Source: Nodosilinea sp. LEGE 07088
Lineage (GTDB): Bacteria; Cyanobacteriota; Cyanobacteriia; Phormidesmidales; Phormidesmidaceae
Direction: 5' to 3'
Assembly (NCBI RefSeq): GCF_015207395.1
Contig: NZ_JADEWX010000025.1
Location: 1 to 52,968 of the forward strand
DNA length: 52,968 nucleotides
The notes under the pieces are model-generated. The model was not told where the DNA came from and did not search any database. It saw nothing but the letters and a program-made list of their open reading frames with translations. The translations under genes were made by a program, and so were the position numbers. Shown here one piece after another: positions 26,651-35,110 of this stretch (positions are counted from its first letter, which is position 1; each line of letters opens with the position of its first letter).

Positions 26651-29092
26651 TTATGGCCCAAAGGTATTGTCACTGGCATCGTCATTACTGACAAACCATT
26701 CATGGGGAAGCATTTGAGTATCCTCAGTGGCCGCTGCGGGATCGTCTAAGTTGTCGGTAGCGACGCTGTCAATCATTACCCCGTAGGACGGCGATTCTCC
26801 AGATGAGGTGGTAGTCGCCACCGTTTGGAGCTGGGATTGCGATCGCACGGTTGCCTCGACCCGAGCCAGATCGGCGAGTACCGCTTCTGCCCGCTGGTAG
26901 CGATCGGTGAAATCGTACAGCACCAGTCGGCTAATAATATCGCCAAAATTAGGATCGAGGTGAGGGGCTTCATGGCGCCACATCAGGTCTCCATTGGCAT
27001 CGCGCCGTAGAGCATAGGCTGGCACCCCGGTTAGCGCCTCAACGGCAGTAATGCCTAAGGCGTAGAGGTCGCTGCCAAACTTGGGTAACCCCGCCGATTG
27101 CTCACTAGGCATATAGCCCTGGGTGCCCACGCCAATGGTGGACGTAGAGGTCAGGTTCACTCCTGTATCGGCCAACTTGTTAGAAATCAGCTTGACCGCC
27201 CCAAAGTCAATGAGCACTAGTTGGTTGTCAGACTCTCGCCGAATAATGTTGGAAGGCTTGATGTCGCGGTGAATCACACCCTGGTTATGGACAAACGCAA
27301 TCACAGGCAGCAGGCCCAGCAGCAGATCTAGCACGTAGACCTGGGGCATAGGGCGACGCGAGGCTAACTCATCTTTAAGCAGCCGCCCTGCCACCATTTC
27401 CTCCACTAAATAAAAGGAGTTTTGTACTTCAAAGTAGGCCAGCAACCGGGGAATCTGGGAATGATGGCCAAGCTTTTCCAGGGTTTCAGCTTCGCCTTCA
27501 AAAAAGCGTCGGCCCAGGCGATGGGCTTTGGGATCATTGCTGATAATCCGCAGTTGCTTAACTACACAGACCGGAGAGCCAGGACGCTGGGTATCTTCGG
27601 CCACGTAGGTTTCTCCGAAACCGCCAGCACCCAGCAACCGCATAATCCGGTATCGATTGGCCAGCAGCACCCCAATGACTTCCGCCTCCCGCAGTTTTAG
27701 CAGATCTTGCAGGTCGTCCTGCTGACTGATGATCTCCTGCACAATGGGGGAGGTAACGTACTGCTCCAGGGTTTGACGCAGGCGCTGCTTACGGATTTGC
27801 TCAGTGACAATATCAGCCACAATATAGGTGGTGCCCAGCACCATCAGCCCCATAATGGGGGCTGCCGTAGGCAACACCAACTTAGACCCGGCAAAGACAC
27901 CATAGCTGAGCCAAAACCAGCCGCCAACGATGGCTAGAGTCCATCCTAGCCGGGCCACAGGGCGATTAAATCGGCGCAGTAGCACCACAAATCCCACTCC
28001 CCCTACCAGCACCACCAGCCCTCGGAGCCAGGCATTAGGAATACCCAGGCGCAGGTTTTGGCCGCTACGCAGATTGGCAATGTCGGTGGCTAAAATTTCG
28101 ACCCCGGCTATGGCCTCAGGGTGCAGCAGGGTCTCTGAAAAAGGAGCCTGGTGAAAGTCTTGCATAAACTTAGCGGTGCTCCCAATCAGCACGATTTTGT
28201 CTTTAAAGAACTTCCCGCTGTTGAGGTGGTTGGCCCAGGGATCGGGGTCGAGCACATACCAGAAGGGCACGTGGCTAAAGCTGCGCGTTGGCCCGTAGAA
28301 GTTGATGAAATCGCCTCGATAGGGCTGATGCTCAACTCTGGCAGCATCAAGGGTGGCCTCCGCGAAGGATTGGGTATCGTCAACATCGCTCTCTAGGGTG
28401 CTGACGGCATCGATTTCGGCCAGACTGGCGCCTAGGCCATTGAGGTAGGTGCGCCCGTGGCGGTGAATACGACCGTCGGGCTCGATCGGGAAGTTGATGT
28501 TGCCAGTGTGAACGGGTGTATTGAGCAGTTTAGGCAAGGGCTGGGTAGGACGAATCAAGGCTCCCTGGCGCAGCTCAGCATCATCGACGGAGGTGGCTAG
28601 CACGACGCGATCGCCGTAGCGGGTCAGCACATCGGCTAGGGCCAGGTCGTCGGCAGGCCCGTAGCTGCTGTCAGAAAACATGAGGATGTCGAGGGCTACC
28701 GCCTTGGCTCCAGCATTCAGCAAACGCTCGATCGCGATCGCATAGGCCTGGCGCTGCCACGGACTGCCTGAGATTGGAGCCAGATAGCTGTACTGCTCGG
28801 GGTCGGTGCGATAGTATTCGGCTTGCCCAAACGATTCATCGTCCATGGCCAGTACAACAATGTCATTGGGGGTGACAATCGGCCCGCGAATTTCAAAAAA
28901 AATAGTTTGCAGCCGTCGTTCTAGGAACTGCGTTGGCACTGAGTCGGTCGCCACGTGGGCGGCTACAAAGCTCAGCCAGAGACCCGCCAGAGAAAGCTTG
29001 ACCCAGTCACGCTTGATCTGCCGCTGCACCCAACCCCTGGCACGATAGGTAGCAGACAGATTAACCGTATTCGTTTTCGATGACGGAGTCAT
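26651..29092 (-). CDS. CHASE2-domain serine/threonine protein kinase
   Basis: An 813-residue membrane sensor kinase. One N-terminal span (about 32-50) leads into an extracytoplasmic CHASE2 sensor (about 55-350, with ALDILMFSDSSYGPADD). Three further helices (about 355-430) and a short coiled linker follow. The kinase domain starts near 480: glycine loop LLGAGGFGETY (486-496), Lys512, HRDIKPSN (608-615) and DFGAVKL (629-635). All catalytic residues are intact, so it should be an active Hanks-type kinase. The tail after about 755 is acidic and low in complexity. It lies downstream of a small membrane ORF on the same strand. The signal is unknown. Confidence 0.93.
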   Translation of the reverse strand: MTPSSKTNTVNLSATYRARGWVQRQIKRDWVKLSLAGLWLSFVAAHVATDSVPTQFLERRLQTIFFEIRGPIVTPNDIVVLAMDDESFGQAEYYRTDPEQYSYLAPISGSPWQRQAYAIAIERLLNAGAKAVALDILMFSDSSYGPADDLALADVLTRYGDRVVLATSVDDAELRQGALIRPTQPLPKLLNTPVHTGNINFPIEPDGRIHRHGRTYLNGLGASLAEIDAVSTLESDVDDTQSFAEATLDAARVEHQPYRGDFINFYGPTRSFSHVPFWYVLDPDPWANHLNSGKFFKDKIVLIGSTAKFMQDFHQAPFSETLLHPEAIAGVEILATDIANLRSGQNLRLGIPNAWLRGLVVLVGGVGFVVLLRRFNRPVARLGWTLAIVGGWFWLSYGVFAGSKLVLPTAAPIMGLMVLGTTYIVADIVTEQIRKQRLRQTLEQYVTSPIVQEIISQQDDLQDLLKLREAEVIGVLLANRYRIMRLLGAGGFGETYVAEDTQRPGSPVCVVKQLRIISNDPKAHRLGRRFFEGEAETLEKLGHHSQIPRLLAYFEVQNSFYLVEEMVAGRLLKDELASRRPMPQVYVLDLLLGLLPVIAFVHNQGVIHRDIKPSNIIRRESDNQLVLIDFGAVKLISNKLADTGVNLTSTSTIGVGTQGYMPSEQSAGLPKFGSDLYALGITAVEALTGVPAYALRRDANGDLMWRHEAPHLDPNFGDIISRLVLYDFTDRYQRAEAVLADLARVEATVRSQSQLQTVATTTSSGESPSYGVMIDSVATDNLDDPAAATEDTQMLPHEWFVSNDDASDNTFGP

Positions 29093-29183
29093 GGCGATCG
29101 CAGGGCAAGGGGGCGGAGCACCCCTAGCTTAATCACCAAAGCACCCTAGCGGGGGAGAGTTTACGGAATCTTAGCCCTGCGGA

Positions 29184-29342
29184 CTAGTGATCGTCGATCT
29201 GGGTCTGCACCCGGGCCACTAACGACTGCAGCAGCCCCGGCGACAACTGCAGGTGAGGAACCGTATCGGCAATCATTAGCGTGGTCAGCACCACTATGGC
29301 CAGACGGCGCCATTTCAGATCAAAACCAGCATAGGTTTGCAT
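29184..29342 (-). CDS. 52-residue membrane peptide upstream of the CHASE2 kinase
   Basis: Begins MQTYAGFDLKWRRLAIVVLT; a basic segment is followed by a hydrophobic span (about 14-26) and a polar C-terminus ending QIDDH. Start ATG at 29342, stop TAG at 29184-29186, 91 bp upstream of the kinase on the same strand. No strong ribosome binding site is visible. Its left-hand promoter side abuts a MITE-like element. I do not recognise the family; the ORF could be chance. Confidence 0.4.
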   Translation of the reverse strand: MQTYAGFDLKWRRLAIVVLTTLMIADTVPHLQLSPGLLQSLVARVQTQIDDH

Positions 29343-29363
29343 AGGTCATAGTAGCGATCAGGC

Positions 29364-29468
29364 TTAGAGTATTCCACCTAAAAAAACATCCCGATCAGGA
29401 ACGCGAACTCGGCCCAGTGGGCCGATCGCGGAGAGACACTGGATAAGTATTTAGTTGGAACACTCTTA
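29364..29468. mobile_element. MITE-like element, copy A
   Basis: About 105 bp with imperfect terminal inverted repeats: left TTAGAGTATTCCACCTAAA, and right end reading, as reverse complement, TTAAGAGTGTTCCAACTAAA. The inner sequence is shared nearly base for base with 34949-35110, except that copy B carries five copies of a 14-bp unit where this copy has one (29425-29438). It has no coding capacity, so a transposase would have to act in trans. It lies between the small membrane ORF and the TetR gene. Confidence 0.7.
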
Positions 29469-29520
29469 ACCAGGTGCTGTTAGCTTGATCTAGGCCAACA
29501 ACGCCTTAACATAAAACTAA

Positions 29521-29535
29521 ACTAAACGGTTTGGT
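29521..29535. promoter_or_regulatory. Near-palindrome upstream of the TetR gene, candidate operator
   Basis: ACTAAACGGTTTGGT equals its own reverse complement at 12 of 15 positions. TetR-family operators are often such sites near the regulator's own promoter. It lies 138 bp before the tetR-like start. Candidate only. Confidence 0.4.
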
Positions 29536-29564
29536 AAAAAGAGTCAAGAAACCTGTAAACTAAG

Positions 29565-29578
29565 GTATAGAGCTATAC
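29565..29578. promoter_or_regulatory. Perfect inverted repeat GTATAG-AG-CTATAC, candidate operator
   Basis: Two perfect 6-bp arms separated by two bases, 95 bp before the GTG start of the TetR regulator. The AT-rich content suggests overlap with a -10 region. Autoregulation by the adjacent TetR protein is inference. Confidence 0.45.
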
Positions 29579-29673
29579 TCATACGCCTTAGTATCTTGGG
29601 GATGCTCTGGGATGGGGGCAGCTGGCCATCCGGTGTTATACATGAGTCAATTGGGTTAGAGAGGTGAGCGCGC

Positions 29674-30276
29674 GTGGTTCAAAGTCCGGCAGTGCTGAAT
29701 AACAAAGCCGTGCAAATTTTGCAGGGAGCCATGCAGGAGTTTCTACAAAATGGCTACGCTGGCACCAGCATGGACAAGGTGGCAGCCACCGCCGGAGTCT
29801 CTAAACCCACGGTCTATAACTATTTCAAAGATAAGGAGGGGCTATTTAGGGCGCTGATTCAGTACGTAGCTGAGTCCCGCTGTCAGCAGGTGATGGGCGA
29901 TGGCAATCTGGAGGGCCGCCCCGAGGTGGTGATTCGGCGGCTTATCACTAACGCCATCGAGAGTGAACTGCACGATTTAGACTATCAAAACTTTGTCCGC
30001 TTAGTCGCGGGGGAGTCCGGTCGATTTCCGCAGTTGGCCCAAGCGTTTGTAGAATACCTCACCAAGCCAGCCGTCGATCAGCTGGCCGACTACCTAAAGG
30101 GCTGCTCAGACATCAATGCACCTGACCCCGAAGCAACCGCACGGGTAGTGCTGGGAGCCACGGTCTTTTTCATCATGACCCAGTCTGTCATGCATGGGGA
30201 AACGATTATGCCCATGGATCCTCAGCGCCTGGTGGATAGCCTGGTGGATTTAGTCACGCGATCGCCAACCCTTTAA
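29674..30276 (+). CDS. TetR/AcrR family transcriptional regulator
   Basis: A 200-residue regulator. The N-terminal helix-turn-helix (about 10-57) has the family pattern GYAGTSMDKVAATAGVSKPTVYNYFKDKEGLF. The helical ligand-binding C-terminus (60-200) is not informative about the inducer. The start is a GTG at 29674. Two inverted-repeat candidate operators sit upstream, suggesting autoregulation. No efflux gene lies directly beside it: bioB is convergent, 12 bp beyond the stop, so its targets may be elsewhere. Confidence 0.93.
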   Translation: MVQSPAVLNNKAVQILQGAMQEFLQNGYAGTSMDKVAATAGVSKPTVYNYFKDKEGLFRALIQYVAESRCQQVMGDGNLEGRPEVVIRRLITNAIESELHDLDYQNFVRLVAGESGRFPQLAQAFVEYLTKPAVDQLADYLKGCSDINAPDPEATARVVLGATVFFIMTQSVMHGETIMPMDPQRLVDSLVDLVTRSPTL

Positions 30277-30288
30277 CCCATGACCCCA

Positions 30289-31323
30289 TCAGCCCGCCAT
30301 CGGTGGCTCCATAATCTCGCCATCCGGGCCTTCTAGCACAAAGCCCGCATCGCAAATCATGGCGTAGTCGGCTTGGGCGGCCTGACCCGGTGTGGTGAGG
30401 TAATCACCCACAAAAATTGAGTTGGCAGCATAGAGCCCCAGCGGCTGGAGCTGGCGCAACTGCACTTCTCTGCCCCCGGCAATGCGCAGTTCTTGAGACG
30501 GCAGCAGCAGGCGGTACAGGCATAAAATTCTCAAACACTGGCGGGGGTTGAGTGCTTGCCTACCGGCAAACGGTGTGCCCGGAATCGGAATCAGAAAATT
30601 CAAGGGCACGCTGGTGACCGCCAATCGCCGCAGGGCCAGGGCCATATCAATCATGTCATCGGCGGTTTCGCCCATGCCAAAGATGCCCCCCGAACAGGTG
30701 GTCATGCCGGTCGACTGCACCGCTTGGAGGGTAGCTAGGCGGTCATCAAAGGTGTGAGTTGTGCAAATATTGCCGTGGTTATTCTCACTGGTGTTGAGGT
30801 TGTGGTTGACCCGGTCTACCCCAGCCGCCGCCAGCTGCTGGGTTTGAGTCTCATCGAGCAGGCCCAGGCAGGCACAGATTTTCATTGGGTAGCGAGCTTT
30901 GACCTGGCGCACCGCGTCTAACACTTCACCGAACACCCGTTCTGAAGGCGATCGCCCCGAAATTACCATGCAAAAGGTGCCGGCTTTGAGGGTATTGGCT
31001 CGCTCTGCGGCCGCCAAAATTTTCTCCTGGGCCATAAACGGATATTTTTCAATCTCGGCACTGGAGATCTTCGACTGTGAGCAGTAGTGGCAGTCCTCAG
31101 GGCAAAGCCCACTCTGGGCGTTAAGCAAAAAATGTAGCCGCACCCGATTGCCCCAGTAGTGTCGCCGCACCCGGTAGACTGCCGCCAGCTGATCTAGCAG
31201 ATCGGTATCGGGGGCTTCAAGCACAGCATGGGCCTGTTCTCGGCTCAGCACTTCCCCAGCTAGGGAAAGATCAGCCAGCGAATGCCAGTCTACGCGGTTC
31301 AGGGCAATGGGGGTAACAGTCAT
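30289..31323 (-). CDS. bioB: Biotin synthase BioB
   Basis: Radical-SAM enzyme that inserts sulfur into dethiobiotin. The 344-residue protein from the ATG at 31323 has the CxxxCxxC cluster motif CPEDCHYC for the SAM-binding [4Fe-4S] cluster, followed by [17 protein letters not shown] and the [22 protein letters not shown] stretch with conserved Asn and Cys residues near the auxiliary [2Fe-2S] cluster. The [11 protein letters not shown] motif is also typical. The open frame extends 11 codons to a TTG, but the ATG (MTVTPIALN) fits better. No other bio genes are adjacent. It is convergent with the TetR gene. Confidence 0.96.
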   Translation of the reverse strand: MTVTPIALNRVDWHSLADLSLAGEVLSREQAHAVLEAPDTDLLDQLAAVYRVRRHYWGNRVRLHFLLNAQSGLCPEDCHYCSQSKISSAEIEKYPFMAQEKILAAAERANTLKAGTFCMVISGRSPSERVFGEVLDAVRQVKARYPMKICACLGLLDETQTQQLAAAGVDRVNHNLNTSENNHGNICTTHTFDDRLATLQAVQSTGMTTCSGGIFGMGETADDMIDMALALRRLAVTSVPLNFLIPIPGTPFAGRQALNPRQCLRILCLYRLLLPSQELRIAGGREVQLRQLQPLGLYAANSIFVGDYLTTPGQAAQADYAMICDAGFVLEGPDGEIMEPPMAG

Positions 31324-31385
31324 AGGGGTGGCGTACAAATAATCTGGGTTTAACAAGACCTCTATTGTCTCAGACTCGACCGGTC

Positions 31386-31472
31386 TCAGGCCCTGGCGGC
31401 AGCATAGACAAGCAGGACGCAGCCTCCCAAAAGTACCCGTACGACTAGGGCGAAGACTGGCTTTTGACGCAT
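31386..31472 (-). CDS. Possible 28-residue membrane peptide
   Basis: [20 protein letters not shown] and eight further residues form a basic N-terminus plus one hydrophobic span. It starts 29 bp downstream of the DUF4330 stop on the same strand. There is no clear ribosome binding site and it is short enough to be chance. Confidence 0.22.
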   Translation of the reverse strand: MRQKPVFALVVRVLLGGCVLLVYAAARA

Positions 31473-31500
31473 CTGGCCATCGGTTTCAGGCGAGGTTGCC

Positions 31501-32037
31501 CTAGCTATTTTCTAAAACCCTAACGTCAACTGTGCTGGTATTGAAGTTGTAAAGATCGCCATCTAACTCAATCTGAGTGCCTACCTTCACCTTGCTATTG
31601 CCAAATACTGGCCCGGTATCGGTAATTTGAGCATCGCCTTCGAGGGTAATTAGCATGTCAATGGTGTAGTTGAGCTCAGGGCGCGGGTCAGGTACCGCTT
31701 TCACCGTGCCGTCGGGCTGGGGAGCGACGGTGCTACGGGGCAGCTTTTGCACGTTTTTAACCTTTACCTGCCCGTAGGGCTGGTTACGAATAATGATGTT
31801 GGTGGTTTCAGAGTCTTGAATCGTCTGAAACAATTTTTCTGGGTCAGATGAGGTGAGACCTCGCACCATCACATCGACCTCTACGGGCTGAGTTGTCGTT
31901 CCCACCTGGGCCACCGAGCCCGATGTACCAGGATAGAGAAAAATGCCGAACAGCACCATCAGAATAATCAGCGCTGCGGCCACATCTAAGATGCTGACTT
32001 TGCCAAACAGGCGGCCTTTAGAGTCAAGTAGAGTCAT
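31501..32037 (-). CDS. DUF4330 family membrane-anchored protein
   Basis: About 178 residues from the ATG at 32037 (MTLLDSKGRLFGKVSILDVA). One N-terminal membrane helix (about 16-35) is followed by a beta-rich extracytoplasmic domain with VEVDVMVRGLTS, KNVQKLPR and the C-terminal VKVGTQIELDGDLYNF strand. The DSKGRLFGKVSI(L/I)D start is typical of DUF4330, common in cyanobacteria and of unknown function. The frame extends 16 codons upstream without a better start. It lies between bioB and the divergent M48 protease. Confidence 0.85.
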   Translation of the reverse strand: MTLLDSKGRLFGKVSILDVAAALIILMVLFGIFLYPGTSGSVAQVGTTTQPVEVDVMVRGLTSSDPEKLFQTIQDSETTNIIIRNQPYGQVKVKNVQKLPRSTVAPQPDGTVKAVPDPRPELNYTIDMLITLEGDAQITDTGPVFGNSKVKVGTQIELDGDLYNFNTSTVDVRVLENS

Positions 32038-32273
32038 GGCTAAATTGCCCTCGACATAGGTAGGGAGCGAGCATCTTCGAGACAACAGAAGAAGTCGATC
32101 TCATTGAACCACAGGCGGGCTCTTTTAGAACGGTCTGCTAACGGGGGCGCAGACGCTGGGTGGCCCAGTCGGCAGTGGCCACCTTGATTACTGACCACTG
32201 CCTGTGGTACCTACACCCTAGGCGGGGCAAGATGGTAATAGCTACGATCCTCAGCGGCACGTGAGGCATTTTT

Positions 32274-33137
32274 ATGCTTTCTCCTCTCACCTCATCTCCC
32301 TTCGCATATCTCAAGCGGCACTCGTTTGTGCGGCGCGGGCTCTACGGGCTAATGGCGACTGTCATGGCTGTGACCATTGGCCTAGCAACGCCGACCCCAT
32401 CCCAAGCCAGTATTTTTGATCTGATTTTTCAGGGCATTCGCTATGTGCAGCTGGGTAATTTGTCTGACCAAGACGAAGTTAACTTAGGCGCACAAATCGA
32501 TCGTCAGATTAAGGCCCAAGGAGTGCGGGTTTATAACCGCAACTCAGGTATTAACGCCTACATCAACGAAATTGGCCAGCGCCTAGCCGCTAATAGCGAT
32601 CGCCCGAATCTGCCCTATACGTTTCAGGTGGTCGATGATGACAGCATTAATGCCTTTGCTACTGTAGGTGGCTATGTCTATATCCAGACCGGACTGATCA
32701 AGGCGGCGGCGAACGAAGCTGAGTTGGCTGGCGTCATGGCCCACGAAATTGGCCACATTACCGGCCGCCATGCCATCGGCCAAATGCGCCAGGCGGCTCT
32801 GGCCAGCGGTGTGGCGGGGGCTCTAGAGGTCGATCAAGACACCCTGGTTAACTTGGGGGTGCAGTTGGCCCTGCAATTGCCCAACAGCCGTGAAGCGGAG
32901 TACGACGCCGATCGCCGTGGATTTACTACCTTGGGCCAGGCAGGCTACGACACCAGAGGGTTTATCTCTTTCATGCAGAAGCTGGAGGGAGGCTCTACCG
33001 CCGAGTTTTTGAGTACTCACCCCAACCCCGGCAACCGGATCAACAACCTGCAAAGCATGAACAGCCAGGGCGTCTATCCCAATAACGGTGTGGGTACCGA
33101 CGCTAGCGCCTACCAAAGCCGCATTAGAGGTCTGTAG
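32274..33137 (+). CDS. M48 family zinc metalloprotease, exported
   Basis: A 287-residue protease with a signal segment (about 20-45, RRGLYGLMATVMAVTIGLAT). The catalytic HEIGH motif is at 157-161 within VMAHEIGHITGRHAIG, and the third zinc ligand is the glutamate in the EAEYDADRRG motif near 206. The FLSTHPNPGNRINNL segment is typical of M48 BepA/Oma1-like proteases, which act on misfolded envelope proteins. The C-terminal TPR domain of BepA is missing, so this is the short cyanobacterial form. Its 3' end overlaps the convergent coaX gene by 14 bp. Confidence 0.92.
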   Translation: MLSPLTSSPFAYLKRHSFVRRGLYGLMATVMAVTIGLATPTPSQASIFDLIFQGIRYVQLGNLSDQDEVNLGAQIDRQIKAQGVRVYNRNSGINAYINEIGQRLAANSDRPNLPYTFQVVDDDSINAFATVGGYVYIQTGLIKAAANEAELAGVMAHEIGHITGRHAIGQMRQAALASGVAGALEVDQDTLVNLGVQLALQLPNSREAEYDADRRGFTTLGQAGYDTRGFISFMQKLEGGSTAEFLSTHPNPGNRINNLQSMNSQGVYPNNGVGTDASAYQSRIRGL

Positions 33138-33960
33138 ACTTCTTTAGGGTGCGCTGGCGGCAGGCCCTTAACCCCCAAAAACCCAGATCCGGATCTCGCT
33201 TGATCTGACGAGCGAGATCCGGGGCCCGGTGGGTCAGATAGGCTGCGATCGCGGCACTATCCCCCCCGGTCAACACCAATCGGCCATCGGGCCAATCGGT
33301 CTTCCAGGCGGTAATAAAATCGCACAGGCTCGCCAACACCGTATGCAATACTCCACTGGCGATCGCCTCGGCGGTGTTTGTTGCCCAGCGCTGGGGCCAC
33401 GAATTTTCTTCAGGGGCAAGGCCTGGCAGGCGATCGGTATGCTCACCCAGGGCCCGAAACTGAAGCCCTAACCCCGGCAAAATAGCGCCCCCAATCAACC
33501 GTTGATCGACCCCGGCTGTATAGGTCAAAGCTGTGCCACAGTCGATCACCAGTGTGGGCCAGCCCCAGGTTTCACCCGCACCGACTAGGGCTAACGCACG
33601 GTCTACCCCGAGGGTGGCATAGGTATTTTGCAGTGGCACCTGGGCCGTTGTCATCACGTGCAGCGCAGGATAGTCAGCTAGCCAGCCTAGAGGCTGCTCT
33701 ACCACTGACGCTAGCCAAAGTTCGGGATGGGCTACCCCTGCGTCGTTCCATCCTGCGGTACTAGCCCATATCCCCGGGTCAAGCCCCAACCGTTGAAACG
33801 ACGCAGGAGCAAAGTGTCCCTGCTCCAGGGCTTTGACTTGAGATTCAGAGAGATGGGAGGTGTGCCAAGCACCGAGCCAGCGGTGGCCCGCAAATGCCCC
33901 CCAGTGCCAACGGCTATTGCCCACGATTAACCCCAGCCATGCATCCTGTTTGCCAGCCAT
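33124..33960 (-). CDS. coaX: Type III pantothenate kinase CoaX
   Basis: First step of coenzyme A synthesis. A 278-residue ASKHA-fold kinase: N-terminal phosphate motif LIVGNSRWHWGAF (variant of DIGNT), central VIDCGTALTYTAGV, and GGAILPGLGLQFRALGEHTDRLP, all in the CoaX order. The late LTGGDSAAIAAYL also fits. The N-terminal Asp of the usual DxGNT motif is replaced by Val here, as read from the sequence (LIVGNS); this would need checking for activity, although related cyanobacterial proteins vary at this site. The start ATG is at 33960. It is convergent with the M48 protease gene, overlapping by 14 bp. Confidence 0.88.
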   Translation of the reverse strand: MAGKQDAWLGLIVGNSRWHWGAFAGHRWLGAWHTSHLSESQVKALEQGHFAPASFQRLGLDPGIWASTAGWNDAGVAHPELWLASVVEQPLGWLADYPALHVMTTAQVPLQNTYATLGVDRALALVGAGETWGWPTLVIDCGTALTYTAGVDQRLIGGAILPGLGLQFRALGEHTDRLPGLAPEENSWPQRWATNTAEAIASGVLHTVLASLCDFITAWKTDWPDGRLVLTGGDSAAIAAYLTHRAPDLARQIKRDPDLGFWGLRACRQRTLKKSTDL

Positions 33961-34037
33961 AACCCTCTAGTACTCTGAGGCGGAAATAACCCAGCTATTT
34001 ACTCACGCGGAAACCCTTATGAGACCTGGGGTTCCCG

Positions 34038-34072
34038 TTCTGCCTTCTGCCTTCTGCCTTCTTACTTCTGCC
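34038..34072. repeat. Heptamer short tandem repeat (STRR-like), 5 units
   Basis: Unit TTCTGCC occurs three times perfectly (34038-34058), then a variant TTCTTAC, then a perfect copy (34066-34072). Heptanucleotide STRRs are a known feature of cyanobacterial genomes, and CTTCTGC arrays are a frequent type. Confidence 0.8.
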
Positions 34073-34298
34073 TTTCGGTACTCGCCATCTTCGCTCAGCA
34101 GTGGGGCCGCTCTAAATTATGGTGCAGCGATCGTCTCCCGTTGCTCCGAGCTGCGAATGATATGTCGCCAACCAGGCTATTTCTGTGGTGCGATCGCCCT
34201 ATCTCAACGACCTGTCACCCAATCAAAATTTGTCTTTCCCAGGACTACAAAAAATACAATCAGACCAATGCACAACAGCCCAAATGACGCCTACCATT

Positions 34299-34330
34299 TA
34301 AATACTATTTCAATTAAATACTATTTCAAA
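34299..34330. repeat. Tandem duplication, 16 bp x 2
   Basis: TAAATACTATTTCAAT at 34299-34314 is followed by the same 16-mer (last base A) at 34315-34330. AT-rich, in the coaX-priA spacer. Confidence 0.85.
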
Positions 34331-34367
34331 AACTGAGGGGTGACCGCCATGGCCACCCCTCGTTAAT

Positions 34368-34399
34368 GCTTTTGCAGATTTTAGCTTTTGCAGATTTTA
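34368..34399. repeat. Tandem duplication, 16 bp x 2
   Basis: GCTTTTGCAGATTTTA occurs perfectly twice, at 34368-34383 and 34384-34399, only 37 bp from another unrelated 16-bp duplication. Confidence 0.85.
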
Positions 34400-34948
34400 C
34401 GTCAGACAACAATATAATTGCCTTAACCTAAACTAGCTATCAATAGGGTTAGATAGCTAAAAAACGCACGAAAATCAATAGAATGAACGAATTCGTTAAA
34501 CAACAGATGCCTTTTACAACCCATTGCCTGACCGGCAGCTAGGGTAGGTAAGACCAAAATTGGTCACCTCTGGAAGGGTTGAATTAAAGCAATTTGGGTT
34601 TGTTACGAACTTCAAGTCAACTCATAAAACTGTAGAAGTGAGCTAGACTTGCGAGCTATTCAGTTGTTTTCTATGCATTTAAACTATCACAGGCTAGAGG
34701 TCGTGAAAAGGGATTTTACCGATCGTTACCAGCCGTTACACCAGTTCGTAATGATAACAAAATTCTCCAGGAAAAATAGACAGCGAGCCTCTGTTGCGGC
34801 CTTGCGTTTGGGTAAGAGCGGCGATCGCACCGCCAACCAGTTCACCTCAGGGGGTTTCTGGCAAAGAAGATGCCCCAAGGTAGGGGCGTAGGGCCTGCGC
34901 CCTTGAGAGGAAGCGAACTGCTCGGATATTTTCGTTGCCAGACTTGTC

Positions 34949-35110
34949 CTAAGAGTATGCCACCTAAAAAAACATCCCGATCAGGAACGCGAACTCGGCC
35001 CCCTGGGCCGGTCGCAGAGAGACAGTCGCAGAGAGACAGTCGCGGAGAGACAGTCGCGGAGAGACAGTCGCGGAGAGACATCGGATAGGTATTTAGTTGG
35101 AACACGCTAA
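34949..35110. mobile_element. MITE-like element, copy B, with expanded minisatellite
   Basis: About 162 bp, same family as 29364-29468. Left end CTAAGAGTATGCCACCTAAA; right end as reverse complement CTTAGCGTGTTCCAACTAAA, giving imperfect inverted repeats of about 20 bp. The inner sequence AACATCCCGATCAGGAACGC is identical in both copies. The difference is five tandem 14-bp units (35011-35080) instead of one. The right terminal repeat overlaps the priA stop codon (35107-35109). Confidence 0.72.
35011..35080. repeat. Minisatellite, 14 bp x 5, inside MITE-like copy B
   Basis: Five perfect-length units: two of GTCGCAGAGAGACA followed by three of GTCGCGGAGAGACA. Copy A has a single related unit. 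The two sub-types show that expansion happened after or along with a single base change. Confidence 0.9.

Larger units (their letters stand above)
33961..34948. other. Long gene-free spacer with several small repeats
   Basis: About 1 kb without a supported gene; open frames of 80-105 codons here have no ribosome binding sites and include repeat-derived sequence. It holds a heptamer array, two 16-bp tandem duplications and a GC-rich hairpin near 34336-34360 between them. Part of 34400-34780 is AT-rich. It ends at MITE-like copy B. It may be a site of gene loss. Confidence 0.5.

Noticed and set aside
34019-34336. 105-codon frame in the coaX-priA spacer
   Set aside because: It reads through the TTCTGCC heptamer array and a tandem duplication, and has no ribosome binding site.
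35011-35080. Regular 14-bp repeat array as a CRISPR
   Set aside because: Units are directly adjacent with no spacers and are too short; it is a minisatellite.
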